A DNA stretch of 64,000 bases from Hippopus hippopus (GCA_946811185.2 OX328097.1:9432252-9496251); one strand, 5' to 3'; numbered from the stretch's first letter, positions 27,301 through 42,300 are shown. The notes: generated by a model from the letters alone, not told the origin. Numbers and translations: made by a program.

Positions 27301-30300
27301 GTCAGTCATGTTTCTAGAAAACAGACAGTGTAGAATAATTATCAGACTGCACAAAATGTGCAGTCTGCTCTTAATCTACACTGGCTGCAAAGGTAACATT
27401 AGTCATGAAAAGCACTTTATTAAGGGTTAATATGAATCGGATCATAGATTTACTGGTTACATATAATTGCACTGTATTTCATTTTACATATAAAAAAAAG
27501 TAAAGAATAACTCTTAATCTGTCTTTTTTATCAACCCAAAATAACTTGTTTTTGTTACAGAGTTAATCCTTTACCAAACAGTCTAATATTTTAATGTTTT
27601 CTACCTTTTTAAAGAACTTCTTTTCATATGTACCGATTTCATACTTGTCATCTGCAGAAGCTTTAAACTTTGAAGGGTCTAAAATTTGTCATTTGGGAAA
27701 GGATTAAGATAAATGAATGGTTATCTAAACAAAAAGTTTCACTTACAGGTACATCTTCCTTGGACAAGAACGTTTCTTGTTGGTTCAGTAACACTTCTGC
27801 CTGTTTGGCATCTCGGAGAAACATCTGTAAACAATACAGAAAACATTGTCACAAGATGATCAACAGCAGTGCCAAAGACACTGTAGCGCATCTTATACAA
27901 TCTCAGTAAGCCAACAATATGATCAAGTCATACTTCTTACATTATGACAAATTTTTACTAATATAAACTCCATGTCAAAAACTGTGTAGACACTGTGTAA
28001 TGTCAATAGCTTGTGACACACTAAAATGCAAAATGACTCCTTTTACGCTTATTTTTTCAAGTGTAAGGCAACATTTGTGGTCAGAGGATAATCATTCAAT
28101 AGGATGATTGGCCATAGGACATTCATTTTATACAAAAGCCCTTCAGGTTTCAAAATCTGTACATTCTGAGATAAAGTGTGGTCTATCTATCTACCATGAA
28201 ATTTGACTGTATTTACAGTATAATCATTACTTACTTGTAAGTTTAAGCTCTGAGAGAGGCTCTGTTGTCTACTCTCCCACATCTGCAACAATTCTCCCCA
28301 TCCATCATCTAGAGCACTCAGTCTCTGTAATAAAAATAAACTGATGTTAATGTATTTGGAGTTAACTACCTTAATCCATTACAATACAAATACAACTCAA
28401 TAGCTCTTGCAGAAGACAGCTTTTAAAATTATCCTTCCTCCTTTTCCCTCGAAGTTTTCTTCCTATTAAAAGCCCATTGGCTTTGTATAATTTGTCAACT
28501 GCAAATGCAGTCAGCCTGGACAAGTTGGTTTTTTTTTTTTTGGCTTGTGCAGAGTTGATCCTGTAAAAATAACTTATAACAACTAATGTTTGGCCCGGAA
28601 ATAAATACTTCGGTTTTCAAACATACACAAAGGTATCAAAGATTGAAGCCATTTAAGCCTTTATCACACATTCCCAAGTTTTAATGACCTTGAGTTAAGA
28701 AGGCTTTTGAAAACATTATGGGAAAAGAAGAAAATGCTGGTAACCAGCATTTTCTCCTTTTCCCATAATGTTTTCTATCCTATCAGAAACAAACGTCATT
28801 AATTTAGCCAACTTTAATTTGTAGTCTACAAATGCTTTCAATTTGGCCAAGTCTAACATTTTGTCATTTGGTAAAGAGTTTTGAAGAGATCTTAATTTGA
28901 AAAGGAACACCATACCTGAGCCAAGAACATGTACTGTGGATCACTTTGACCTTCAGTGACCCTGTCACCAAACTCCTTCATCTTGGCATACTCTGGTGCA
29001 TAGGCATCTATCTCATCTTTGAGCTGTTGATGTTGGTTAAGAAGGCGTTCAGCATCAGAAAGACTGTTGGGTGTGTCTTCTGATGCCACTGTGGTTTGTG
29101 TCTTTGACAACCATTGCTGGAAGTGGTCCAAGTTACCAAGGAAACGCTGCAACTCTCCAGCTTCACCAAGTTTCTCATCTCTATCTTTCAGCTATAACAC
29201 CATGAACAAAGAAATATCAATATGCATCTATTGAACACAGAAATGCCAATGAATGGGTATATTTAAGACTGCACTTTTTACTTTCTGTAAAATTTTCTAC
29301 CGTAGTACCATGTACTACCATACAGTTTCCTGCAAGAAACTCATTGACACAAAGCAAGGCAACCAGCTCAAATTTTTGCTACAATCACAGGTCTCTTCAC
29401 CAGAAGATTTTTTTAAATTAAAAGTAAGTTTTACATATATATATTTCTTTGTACCATTTATGCAGATAGAAACTTGAATAAATAAGGTCAACTATCTTTT
29501 TCCCCCAACTGAAAATGTTTACATCACTTATTTAGTAGCCTTAGACTTTATCACACAGCCAACTTAACGCTTTACCACACAATCCCACGTTTAAACAACC
29601 CCAACAGTGAGGCTTTGGAAAACATATTGCTGGTAAACAGCATATTCTCCTTTTACCACAATGTTTTCTGTCCTTTCATTTACTTCCATCATTTGAGCCA
29701 TAATTAATGTGTCATCTACAAATGCTTTGAAGTTGGACCAGTCTACAATTTTGCCATTTGGTAATGAGTTAAAAACTTCCTAACATCTTATACTGTCACA
29801 AAATCTAACCTACCATATCTTTGAGGTTGACCCAGACATTATTTATCTCTGCAATCTTCTCCTTGATGGCTGCAGCTTCATCAGGCTTCTCATCTTCCAG
29901 TTTCTCTGCTTCAGATTGTAATGACTCAAGCTGTAAACAACACAAAGTCAAATTAATGCCATAGGACTCAAGTTCTTATGGGAGAGGGGAATTGAAAATT
30001 AATTGCAGGAATTGGACAATGCCACTGCCTTGATTCCACACTGTTCATGGAATCTTCAAATTTGAATGTGGTTATAGACAATGAAAGAGCATTTAAGTAT
30101 TATCAAAGTATACAGACAGTACAGAATACAAGAAAAATGTAGTTAATGGTCATACTGATCCATTCTAAAATTGCTTTCAAAAGTCATCTGCCTCATTCGA
30201 ATCTCTTATACACAAAGACAAATGATAAAAATCTTGCGTTTAACCCTTTACCACACAATCCCGACTTTTAACAAACTTGAGGTAGAAGACTTTTGAAAAC

Positions 30301-33300
30301 ATTATGGGAAAAGGAAAAAATTTTGGTAACAAGCATTTTCTTCCTTTCCAACAATGTTTACCATCCCTTGAAAGACAAATTTCACATTTTGAGTTACATT
30401 TAATTTGTCATCTGTAAATGCTTCCAGTCAAAATTTTGTCATTTTGTAGAGAGTTAAAGTACAAACATGAAATCTCTGATTGTCAGTGATTCTTTCTGAA
30501 ATGTACCATAGATAAACTTTGACACTCAAAGCAAATTTCTCTTAAAAATGGTAAGACCCAAATATACTTACTTTAGCTTGAATGGCAGCTAGATCTCTCT
30601 CCATACCACTCAGTCTACGCTGTAGTGTCATTACACCGGTCAGATCATTACCAAGTTCCTCTGTAGACTCAATAATCTTGGCTTTCTCATTTATCCAGCT
30701 CTGCAAATGGAAGATTACATTACTTAGGTTTTCATTGTAAAAGCTTGAAATTTGAAGCATATTTTACAATCTTTTCTTTTAATCTATTAACCAAATTATT
30801 ACCTGAGCATTAGAAAGGCAGTAACTACTTGAGCTTTAAACATTAATTGAGTACAAAACTTGAATTCATTTTTCAAAACTTCAATCATTATTATGATAAA
30901 ATCATAGCAAATTTTTCATGAACATAAATGAACAGAATTATGATGTTTCAGAGTATAACTTACAATGGTTTCATTACATTCAATATGGAAGTTCTGTAGG
31001 CCATGGGCTGAGTCAATTTCATCTCTCTTGGCTTCAACCATCTCTCGTAGATTGTTCCAGCTGTGGTTTGTACACAAACATATAACAGGTATAGATAGTT
31101 GAAGATTGTGCTTGCTTTTGCAAATAGATATTAACTCTTTCCATACCAAAGACAACACCACAAGCTTCTGTGGACAGTGTGGATCAAGATCAGACTGCAC
31201 AAAACATGCAGTCTGACCTCTAATCTACACTGGTCACTACTTTATCCTAGATTATGAACAAACTGTCTCTAGATCTTTTAGCTCAATTACATCTTTATCT
31301 CCTTTGCACAAGTTTTGAGAATAGGTTGTCTGAAACATTGTGAAAAAGAGGTCATTGCTCTGAAAATTATTCATTTCATCATTATTAGTTATTCATTAAT
31401 TATTTTTGAGGCAAATTCAAATTTCTACCATTATCTTATACATATAACTTATGATGTGTATAAGTAAGTAAATCATTCTTTCTAATTGTAAAATTTGAAA
31501 ATGCATTTTATTTTCTCCATTAATTTTCTTCAGGTAATTCTATACAAAGATGAAATGATAATGCATTATCATCAGCACATACTTTGTATTGAGGTCATTT
31601 TGTCGCTGGATAACTTCAGCAGCATTTGGATGTTCCACTTGTAGAAGCTGTCGTGCGAGTTGGTTCACCACACCAACCTTGGAAGCATTGGCATTCATTT
31701 CATGTTCAAAGCCTTCGAAACGGTGCTTCATGATGGCAAGCTCTTCAATGTCATCAGTAACAATCATGGTGGTGAGAAGTTTATCCTGAAGTAATCAAAA
31801 AAATCTTTTTAACTTTCAAAATAAAACTTGGATACACCCAGTTAAACTGCAACATCAGCATCTTGCAAAATGCAAAGAAACTTTGAAACCTATCAAGATT
31901 AGACAAGTTACCCAGTGTTTGCATTATAGCTGACATGTTTTTCACTGTTTACAACTGCTATCAGTTTCTCCATATTCCAAGTCTTTGTCTACGAAACTCC
32001 TTTACCAGATAATGTATAAGTTTACTTATCTCTTACATTCAACTTTTCTATATTAACAGTGTAAAAAGTGTGATTACTAATTTTGTAGTTTCAACTTTTC
32101 TTTAATTCTAACAGTTGTATAAATTTTCATAGAAATGCAGCTCAAATGTTTGCATACATCTTTTAAAAGACAGAAAACATTGTGGAAATAGAAGAAAATG
32201 CTGGTTACTAGCATTTTTCTCCTTTTCCAACAAAGCTCAGAGTCCAATAATCATAAGACTGATCGATAAATGGTTAAACAGTTACCTTCTCATCGATCCA
32301 TGTAACAACACTGTCAGCTTCATTGAAGAGTTTGTACAAGGACAGTGCATCCAATAGTCTTTGTTTTCTAATCTTAGCAAGTTCCAGTAGTTCTTGGTAT
32401 CGTCTGTCGATGCTACCCAATGTGCGCTGTACAGACTCAGACTCTCTATCCTGTAATACAACATGAATTGATGAAAACACAATAATTATAAAATTGTTTA
32501 AGTCCATGTTTGACACAAACAACTGCTGTGAACATTGAACTTTTAACTATACAAGTACAGCCCTTCATTCCACTGTGGAAAATAGCTGTTGAAAAAATTG
32601 TAACAAAGCAACTGCTCCTTTTCTGCAAACTTTTCTCTAACACTGAAAATCAACGTTTCCTTTCCTTCCCATGATTGTGCTTATATAATTTGTAAAAGGT
32701 TTTGTTTCATTTTGAAAAAATCAGTACAGTAATGGATTAAAAAGTGTCCATAAATTACACAAACGCAATAACGATTTACCTGCTCTCCCAAGTTAGCAGC
32801 CTGTTCATGCAAGGCTTCTATCACTGTCTGGTAGTTCTTCAGCTCGTCTGTCACGTCCTTGTGTTTTTTCAACAAGGACTGAACACTGGCTTCGTCATGA
32901 CCCACATCATCACTAGAGACAATGCGCAATGTATCATGCATCCATGTGTCTATGTCATCAGCGTCAGCAAAGAACTGAAAGATAAAGGAGAACATTTGTG
33001 CTTTGGATATACTTGTAATGCATTTAGGTTTCACTTTTAAGTTAATCTATGCTTATCCCTTTACCACACAATCTGTGTTTTAACAACTCTGAAGCAGAAG
33101 TCATTTAAAAACATTGTAGGAAAAGGAGAAAATGCTGGTTACCAGCATTTTCTCCTGTTCCCAAAATGTTTTTTACCTCACTAAATTTGTTGCCCGCAAA
33201 TCCTTTCAATTCGGATGAGTCAAAAATTTTGTTGTTTGGTCAAGATCTATCTCAGGCATGTTTTACTCTCTAAAGCCTTAGGAGAAAACTGGCCATCAAA

Positions 33301-36300
33301 ACTGGGGACAATGCTCAATTAAAGGCCCACTAGTGGCCAAACCTAAACAATTTTGGAGTCAAAAAGCTGGCAAATTTAATTCATACCATTCAGAAATATG
33401 GATATCACTGTGACATCGAGAATGTGCTATAGTACAGTCTGTAAAATTGTTAACCAGAAGTAAGTTGCCAACTTTAATTCTAGTTTAAAGATTAATTTTT
33501 CTGACAGCTACTGGGAATTTGACAGACTGTACTGTAAGCACATATTCAGATTCATAAAATCAATGCTGTTAAAAGGTATGAATTACATTTGCCTGAAATT
33601 TTGGCCCAAAAATTGTTTACTTTTGACTAGTGGGCCTTTAGGCATACATCAATGTGTCTATCACCAGTGTCTTCACAGAAAACAGATAAAGAATGTTTTA
33701 CTGTATCCTTCTTTTCCACATTTCCTGCTTTGATCACATTTCTCTACTGCTCTTTAAACTTGATTGAAAGAAAACTTGATATTGCAGCTGATTACTAATT
33801 ACCCATACCTGATAGAAGTCTACCGCTTCATTTAGGCGTTTCTTTCTGAAGGCTGCCAGATCTATGAGGCTTTCCCACTGCTCGTTGATCTCGTCGATGC
33901 GCTCTTGGATCTTGTCCGCGCCGAAATTGCCAGCCGAAATGAGATCATTACCAACTTGTAATACAGACTGCAAGTGGGTGTGTCTGGCTGTCATCTCATC
34001 CTCCATATTCTGTGAATCAATACAATCACATTTAACATTATTTCACTTCTGGCGACCATTCATGTCTTTCCTGGGTTTTTCCATGTGACTAACACTACCA
34101 GCCAGTGTTGGTTACTGCTAGCTGGACTCAATCTCAGGATCACCGAAACATCTTAACCAGAACCACATAGGACCATAAAAAAATTAATTCTGTTCTGTTA
34201 ACATAAAACATAAGGAACTTGTTTTAGTACAACCCCAAAACTTTGTGCTAAAAACCCAAAGGTATCAGCCATATAGGGTTTGGTCCAGGATCATTGTTTT
34301 TCTTAAACAAGAATTACTGAATAAAACCAAATAGAGCTATGTAGCTTAAATGTATTTGCTTTTTATGTAAAATGCAGAAATAGTAAAAGACCAACATATA
34401 CAAATACTGGAATGATATTGATAACCTTTTGTTTGTTGAGTAAGAGATGAACGCTAGTAAGGTCACGACCCAGATCTGGAGCAGACATGAGCTGTTCCTT
34501 CTCTTTAATCCACCCTTCTTCGTCAGCCATGTCCCAGTAGAACTGCCAGAGTTTGCGAGACTCAAGGAGCCGATTCTTTCTTTCTTCTGCCAGTCTCTTG
34601 AGTTCTTCATAGGCATTCTCCAGTGTATTGATGCGGTCTTTGATGATCTCTGGGTCGCTTGGTCTGTAGCCTGGTGTGAAGCAAAACAATTTGAATTTTA
34701 ACCCTTTACCAAATAATTCTGTGTTTTCAAAACCCTTGGAAAGAAAGTTATTGAAAACATAAAGGTGAAAGAAAAAAAAGCTGGTAATCACCATCTTTTC
34801 CAAAAATTCATACATCTGTAAGTCAAACCCCATCATTTGAGCCACATTTAACTGTAATCTGCAAATTCTTTCAAAACTCAACAAGTTTAAAATTTTGTTG
34901 TTTGGTAACAGGTTAATCAAATGCTTTTTAGCCTATTTTCACTGCTTACTAGTACGAATGTGGTTTGTCTTTGTAGAGACAGAAACATTGTGGGAAAAGA
35001 AGAAAATGCTGGTAACCAGCATTTTCTTCTTTTCCCACGTTTTCAACATCATTCCTGGAGATTGTTTGTTTACCATTTAGGTGATTAACTTCAAGATTTA
35101 TTTGATACTAAAATTTAGACCGTACTCACCTCCAACTTCTGAGAAGTCTCCTTCCACAAACTTAAGTGCCTGAAGATTAACCGTCTTAACTCGTTCACCA
35201 AGAACATGGATGTCCGACTCCAGTAAGCCGTGTTTCTGTAGCAAGTCATCCACACCCATCAGGTGTTTACCATAATCTTCAGACATAAGTCTAGACTGTA
35301 ATGATATATCAGAAGCAACATTTAAAACTAATATTTTTAAATCTCTATTTGGGTCAGTATCTATACAATGGAATAAATAACATGCACTCTGGTAATACTG
35401 TAATACACATTGTGTTGATAACATCAAACTTTGCAACAAATGTCTAACATAACCTCAGTAATTCAGCCTGAATAATGTACTAAAACCATCAGTTTGTTTG
35501 CTTCTCACAATTTACCCATTTATGAGCTACATTTCTAAAAGTCACTATGAAAAGTGATGCCTAAAAGAAACGTAGTCACTTTCTTTTGAAGTACAGGTCA
35601 TGGATTCAGTTTCATATTTTGATAAAAATCAGTTTTACTGAAGGATTCTGGCCATTGTTTTTCAATCACTCTACAGTATGTTCTTCCGTACAATCACTTG
35701 TCAGGTTACATTACTTCCAAACAAGCTATATTCTTAACCCTTTCAGTGCCAAAGACAGTGCCAATGACAGAAACAGAGGGCTTCTGCATATGGTAAAAAG
35801 ATCAAGATCAGTCTGCAGAGAATGTGCAAGTCTGATCTTTGATCTATACTGCTCCATTCTTTAGTTGAGCGTCTAAGATAAGTTCTTTCTGAGTTTGTGA
35901 CATTTCTAAGCCAGTACATACTCTTCATAAGTCAAAGAGGTTCAACAAAGTTTTTGTCCTTCTTACCTTAATTTCTTCCATCCAGTCAAGTATATAGAGC
36001 ATTTCTTGGAAGATCTTTTGTAGTTGTAGGGAGAGTTCCAGGCGCATTCTTCTAGCCCGTAACAGTTCCAATAAGTAATTCCAGAGACGTATGACATTGT
36101 CTTTCCTATACAAACAGGTACGGAGAGAAAATTTGTTAAGCGTTCTATCCTATACAGCAACTCCAGGCATGTTACCAGGCAGCTTTGTGAACAGTGTAAA
36201 TCAAAGATGCTGTCCAATATTTTGTTCATTATAAAAGGGCAACACTTTACTCTTTTCTGCTGACAAAAAATATATTTATCTGATGCATAAAGAACTATCA

Positions 36301-39300
36301 TATAAAAGAATGCTTGAACAGACAACTGTATACATTAAACTAGCAAATCATGACTGCCATTTACTCATCGTATCCTGAAAGAAATTTGCAGACGACAGCT
36401 TTGAAAACATCCTTGAAAAATATGGACAATCACACATGAACTGAGGTTGAATATATGAATTAATGTGAAAACACTATGGAAAAAGGAGAATTTTTTTGCT
36501 CTTACAAACATTTGTTACCTTTTGCCAGAATGTTTTCAAAAGTTATATACAGAAATTATGTTAATCCAGTCAGTGGCCTGCATGTTATGTACTAGCCCTA
36601 AACAACCACTACAGACACCCTTATATGTATATGTGAATTCGATGGACTGAAAATTACGTACAAGGCAGAACCATTAAAGTGTGGAAAGAACCAACATTGA
36701 TTTTCAGTCTACGTAAGACACAAATACGACCAAAATCACAGCTGCTTCTGACCTGAGAGCCTAAAGAAAACAGACTGTGTCAGTCAAAGATCAGACTGCA
36801 CTTCAAGGCAAGTAAGTTGTTAAATGAGCTTCATGGGTTAAGACAATCCAGTATATCTAATACCTTGCATTGATTCTATCAATGTCATGATACTGTTCTT
36901 GTTCAAGCTCTTCAGCAACTGCAACCACTGCTTGTACACGTTCTTCGTAGGCATTGATGTCGGTTTCGATGGCTTCATGTTTCTTTGTAGCCGCTTCCAC
37001 AGCAGCCAAGTCATATCCGAAATTATCCTGTGAGACTAGACGCTGGTTCTCGCTTAGCCATGTCTCTCTCATCCCAGCTTTTCTGTCAAACCTCTGAGCC
37101 AGTTGCTCCAGTTTCTCCTGTCTGTAAGAAGTAATTATGAAAACATTTGACTTTTTCACGGTCAAATAACATATTCGGTTTTGTTCAAAGGCTGTTTATA
37201 ATTTCTCATTTGAAATAAACTGTGCCTGTATTCACCAATAATTCTTAAAAATATTCTTAATTCTTTACCAAACAACAAATTTTTGGACTTTTCCAAATTG
37301 AAAGCATTTGAAGACGACAAAATACATGTGACTCAAAAACTGAAATTTGTTTTGGGAAGGGTAGAAAACATTGTGGGAAAAGGAGAAAATGCTGGTTACC
37401 AGCATTTTCTCCTTTTCCCACAATGTTTTCAAAAGGCTTTTTAATAGGGTGGTTTTAAGCCCGGATTGTGTGGTAAAGGATTAAGTCAATATGGTTTAGC
37501 AAATCATTGTTCTGTTACTTTCTAAATCTGAGAATTAGAGTAAGAATGAAACTAAGTATGTTTGGTGAATACAGGCCCAGGACTTGTTACATTTGTTTAA
37601 ATTGCAGTTGCCATCATTACTACACAGTACCCTATCAGTGAAACAAATTCATATCACTGGAAGAAAAAAAGCAATGTTTTTAAAAAAATGATATGTGAAT
37701 TACAGACAATGAAGAATTTTTTCTTATACATTAAAAATGAGTAATGGGCAACTGTTCTCCTCTACTATTTTTTTTTTGAAGATGGCTATAACAGATGTGT
37801 TTAAACACATAACACCATGAAAAGAGTTGGGAGTGAAATCAAGGTACCAGAATGTTACTATCTAACTCATCAACAAGAATGTTTTCAATAAACTCTATAG
37901 CAGATATTTTATCCCCAAAAATTACCTTAAGTTTTGCTGAGCATTCTAAGGGCAAACAAAGGAAATGATTAAATTATGCAAAGGTCAATTACCTAATTAA
38001 CTCTTCTCTAAGAGCAAGTTCCCTTTCATGTTCAGCTTTTTCTAGTTTATCCCAGGCCTTGTTTATGTCCGAAATGAGTTTTCCTTCAGCTGGTAAATAT
38101 GGCCTCTGATTATTGGCTCTCATTTTACTTTGAATAGTGAACAGCATTATCTCTAGGTTTCCTTTCTCTACAAATCTGAAATGCAAAGAATTAATTCTAT
38201 ACCAAACGACAACATTTTAGACTACACCTACTTGAGAGCATTAGCAGGAGCAAATATCTAGTCTAGAATCAAAGATAGATAAAGATCAACACTTTATTAA
38301 TAGTACATTGTTATGACAGTCTCCCTTATCTAGTAATAAGATTTAAGGCACAGTCCTTAATTTAAATACAACCCCTTTCATTGGCTGTAACATTTTTTCT
38401 ACCAAGCATGAAAGGTAGATTTAGAATTCAAAATCAATGTAGACACGGTATCATTTGCATATAAGTATAACAAATGCTGACAAGTACAAATGCAGACAAT
38501 TCAGGGGTGTGATTGATAAAATAAAAGAGGGAAGGAAAATCCCCTGAACCCCTCCCCTCTCACGTATTTAAGTAAATACATCATTTCTGAGCAGATCCTT
38601 ATGAGCTGGGACAGAGGGAAGAAACCCTCTGAAAAAAGGAAAAATTCTTAAGAACGTTGTCTTATTCTCAAACACTTTCAACATTTGAAAGTAACACATC
38701 ATCTGATTGGCTAAACCATTTGGTTTAGCCAATCAGAAGTTGTGTTACTTTCATATTTAGAAAATTCTGGAGAATAAGACTTGGAACGGTCGTAAGAATG
38801 GTTGGTGAATACGGATTCCTGCAATTTTAAATTGGTTCCCTGCAAAAGGGTAATTAATTTACTATACTTACTTTGGTGGTTTCTCTGTGGTTCTGTAATC
38901 TTTAAAGGCTACAAGCTGTTGCTGGACACCAACCAGAGAGTTAGCAAATTGCCGGTCATTCAGAATCATGATGGTCTGTTCAATCCATTCCAAAAGGTCA
39001 GAGGTGAAGGTTTCATAGTCCTGGACATTTCTCTCAGTGTCAAGGGCATTGTCAATGACCTAACAGAAAACAGTATGAAATAAATCAATCTATGGTATAA
39101 TGTTAGTCCTGTTTTAAAAGGTATATTTATCACAACGCCGAGCCCAGGTAGCCCAGTCGGCAGTTTACAGGACTTCAGAACAGGGGTCACTGGTTCCAAT
39201 CCCTAACTTGGTTAATTTTTTTCTGAGGACTGATGATAGTCATTGAGCAAAGATCATTCCTCTCTCACCACTGATCACTGTTTCCACGATGGGAATGTAG

Positions 39301-42300
39301 CAAACCAGCCATTGATCTGGGACGAATATTGTACTAAGTACTGGTATCAGAAACTCCAGGAATGCATAATTATGTGCACTGGCCACCACAATAAAACTGA
39401 AATAATGTTGAAAACTGCGTTAAACACTATACAATCAATCTATCATAACAAGAAAAGAGCTATTTCTTAAAGAACTGGTTCAGTTTTGATAGATCATTGT
39501 GCAATCGAAGTTCAAGAAAGTAGCTTTCATAGAACAGCATGTATAAAACAGTGTATCATATAGACAACATTCAAGTAAAAGACTTATGCTGTTTAACTCT
39601 TTCACAACCTGACAAAATTTTAAACTTATCCAAAGCCAAAGCATGTGTAGATGACAAATTAAGATTTCTAATGTTGCAGAAATAGTGGGATTTGTTCTGG
39701 AAAGTTTAGAAAACATTGCGGGAAAAAGTAGAAAATGCTGGTTACCAGCATTTTCTCCTTTTTCCCCACAATGTTTTCAAAGGTCTTCCTCCTCAAGGTC
39801 ATTAAAATTCAAGATTGTGTTGTCAAGGGTTAACATTATGACTACCATGTCATAATATGACATTATGACAGCCAGTTTACCTTTCCAATACGTTTGCCCT
39901 GTACAGTCTCAGCCTTCATCTTGGAGAAGTAATGATAGAATGTGACCACATAGGTAATGATGGATTTCTCGTCTGGAAACTCCACATTGACATCTGAAAG
40001 GTGAGACATGAAAATATGTAAAATGTAACTTAAGTTGCTGAAAAGTAAAGCTTTATCAAATTCAAAACAAAGTAAGATCCACCTTATTCACAAGAACTTT
40101 CTCCCCAAAACCTTGGAAGATTTCAGAATGCCATGAAGCATTTTTGGCTGATTTTGTGGAAGGGCAATCAACTCTTAATCACATCAACAAAAATGTAGAC
40201 TTGTCTAAACTGAAAGCATTTGCAGACGACAACTTAGATGTGACTCAAATGATGGAACTTGTATTTAATAGTGTAGAAAACAATGTAGGAAAAGGAGAAA
40301 ATGCTGGTTACCAGCATTTTCTCCTTTTCCCACAATGTTTTCAAAAGATGTTTTTCCTAGGGGTCGTTAAGAGTCAGGATTGTGTGGTAAAGGGTTAACA
40401 CTTTACCACATCAACAAAATTTTAGACTAGTCCAAATACAAAGCCTTTTCAAGGACAAATTCAATGTGGTTCAAATGGTAGGACTGCTTTTACAAATGGA
40501 GAAAATATTGTGGGAAAGACAGAAAATGCTAGGTACTAGCACTGTCTCCTTTTTTCACAATGTTTTCAAAAGGCCACTATTTTGGCATCATTACAGCTCG
40601 GGACTGTGTGGTAAAGAGTTAAAGATCTGACTCCTGTGGAGTACTGGTAAAAGAAACTTATATTAACCCTTTACGGTACAGACTCAATAATGCTTCTGAC
40701 ATAAGCCCATTTCTTGCAGAGTTGAGAGTCTGAATTATTGTGTCAACTTAGAATTTGAGAAGGTTACTACTTAAGTCTGTTAATGATAAGGAAATGTGTC
40801 TCAAATAAGCAACTAAACTTAAGTCAGAAACTAAGTATGTAAGGGGATTTGAGCAAAATAAGAAACCTAAGTTTTTTCATGAAACCAGGCCCATATTAAA
40901 CTGTTCACAAGACTAACTTACCTTCCGGGTCCAACAATGGAGTAATTCCCAGTTTCTCTTCTGCCACTTGAAAGGCATTTTGGAGGTTATACATGGCGTT
41001 AGATTTCTGTAGTTTGTCATACTGAATAAGGTCTGGTCTGCAAACAAACAAAATACATGAAAATAAATGAAATGATAAAATCTATGCCATCTTTGCTTTC
41101 ATAGTTTTTAGGGCAGATGCCAGACCAGGCATGCAAAAAATCTCACGCTTGAAACTCTGATTCAATAAAATGGAATTTTCAGTAATATATAGGGCCAATA
41201 CTTATCATTTTGAAAGCCATTTTCTTAATGGTCTTTAAAAGACAAAGTGACTGGCCAATGGCAAATTACCAAACAAACAATCCTGAGTTCTATCAACTAT
41301 AGGAAGGAGGGCTAATGAAAACATTGTATGAAAAGACATGCTGGTGGCAAGCATTTTCTTCTTATCCTGCAATGTTTTCTTGTCTCTTATAGTAAAATCC
41401 TACCATATGAGAGTCAAAGTTAATAAATAATGTCTGCTGCAATTGCTTTCAATATGGAAGAGTCTAATATTTGTCTTATATGGCCTACAACACGGGAAAA
41501 GGGGCATTCAGCCATTTGCTTAACATGTCGTCTTGGATCAGCCTGCGCACTCCGCGCAGGCTAATTGGAAATGACACTTTCCGTTTTTACCCAGTATGTA
41601 ATTTTCTGTTTTGCACAAGTCTACTGTAGCACAATATCTAATGTAGTCGTAAAGTGCGGTCTCAGATTAGCCTGTGTGGACTGTGCAGGCTGATCCCAGA
41701 CGACACTTTACGCATATGTCCAAATGCCCCTTTTCGTGTGCTGCAAGCCATATATAGTCAACTGCAAATCTGCAGTTTGGTTGCCTTTGGTCTTTATCTA
41801 ACAAGAATCAATAGGAATTTCCTCATATCTCCCATTGCCTGTATATATGGCAAAAAGCTTAAACTTCTAATCACATTTATTCATTTGTACCAGAACAGTC
41901 GACATCTGTGATTTATTCTCTGCAGATGAAAGCAGCTTCAGTACAGTAAGTCAATAGGTTGTAATCTTGAATCAGGAAAATTGTTTGGAACGTTTCCATC
42001 CCAATAAATCCAAACACTACTAAATAAATGAACTGCTAATTAACTCCTTACTTAACAATCTTGAGTTTTGACAATCCCAGGAAGAAGGCTTTTGAAAACA
42101 TTGTGGGAAAAGGAGAAAATCCATTTTCACCTTTTCCCACTAAGTTTTCAACAAAAATTTTCCTCACGGTCATCAGAACTCAAGATTGTAAGGTAAAGAG
42201 TCGAAAAGGATGCTTTTTCCAAATTGTTTCGGGGAACTAGCAAACTACACCAGGAGCAAAAGCAAAGGAGCAGAGGTATGTCAAGCACAATTACAGCTAT

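Larger units (their letters stand above)
25540..27562. other. Intron stretch with two PB2 cores and an FB-E-like end
   Basis: AGGCCCAACAGTGGCC at about 26019 matches the FB-E end. Otherwise unassigned. Confidence 0.4.
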
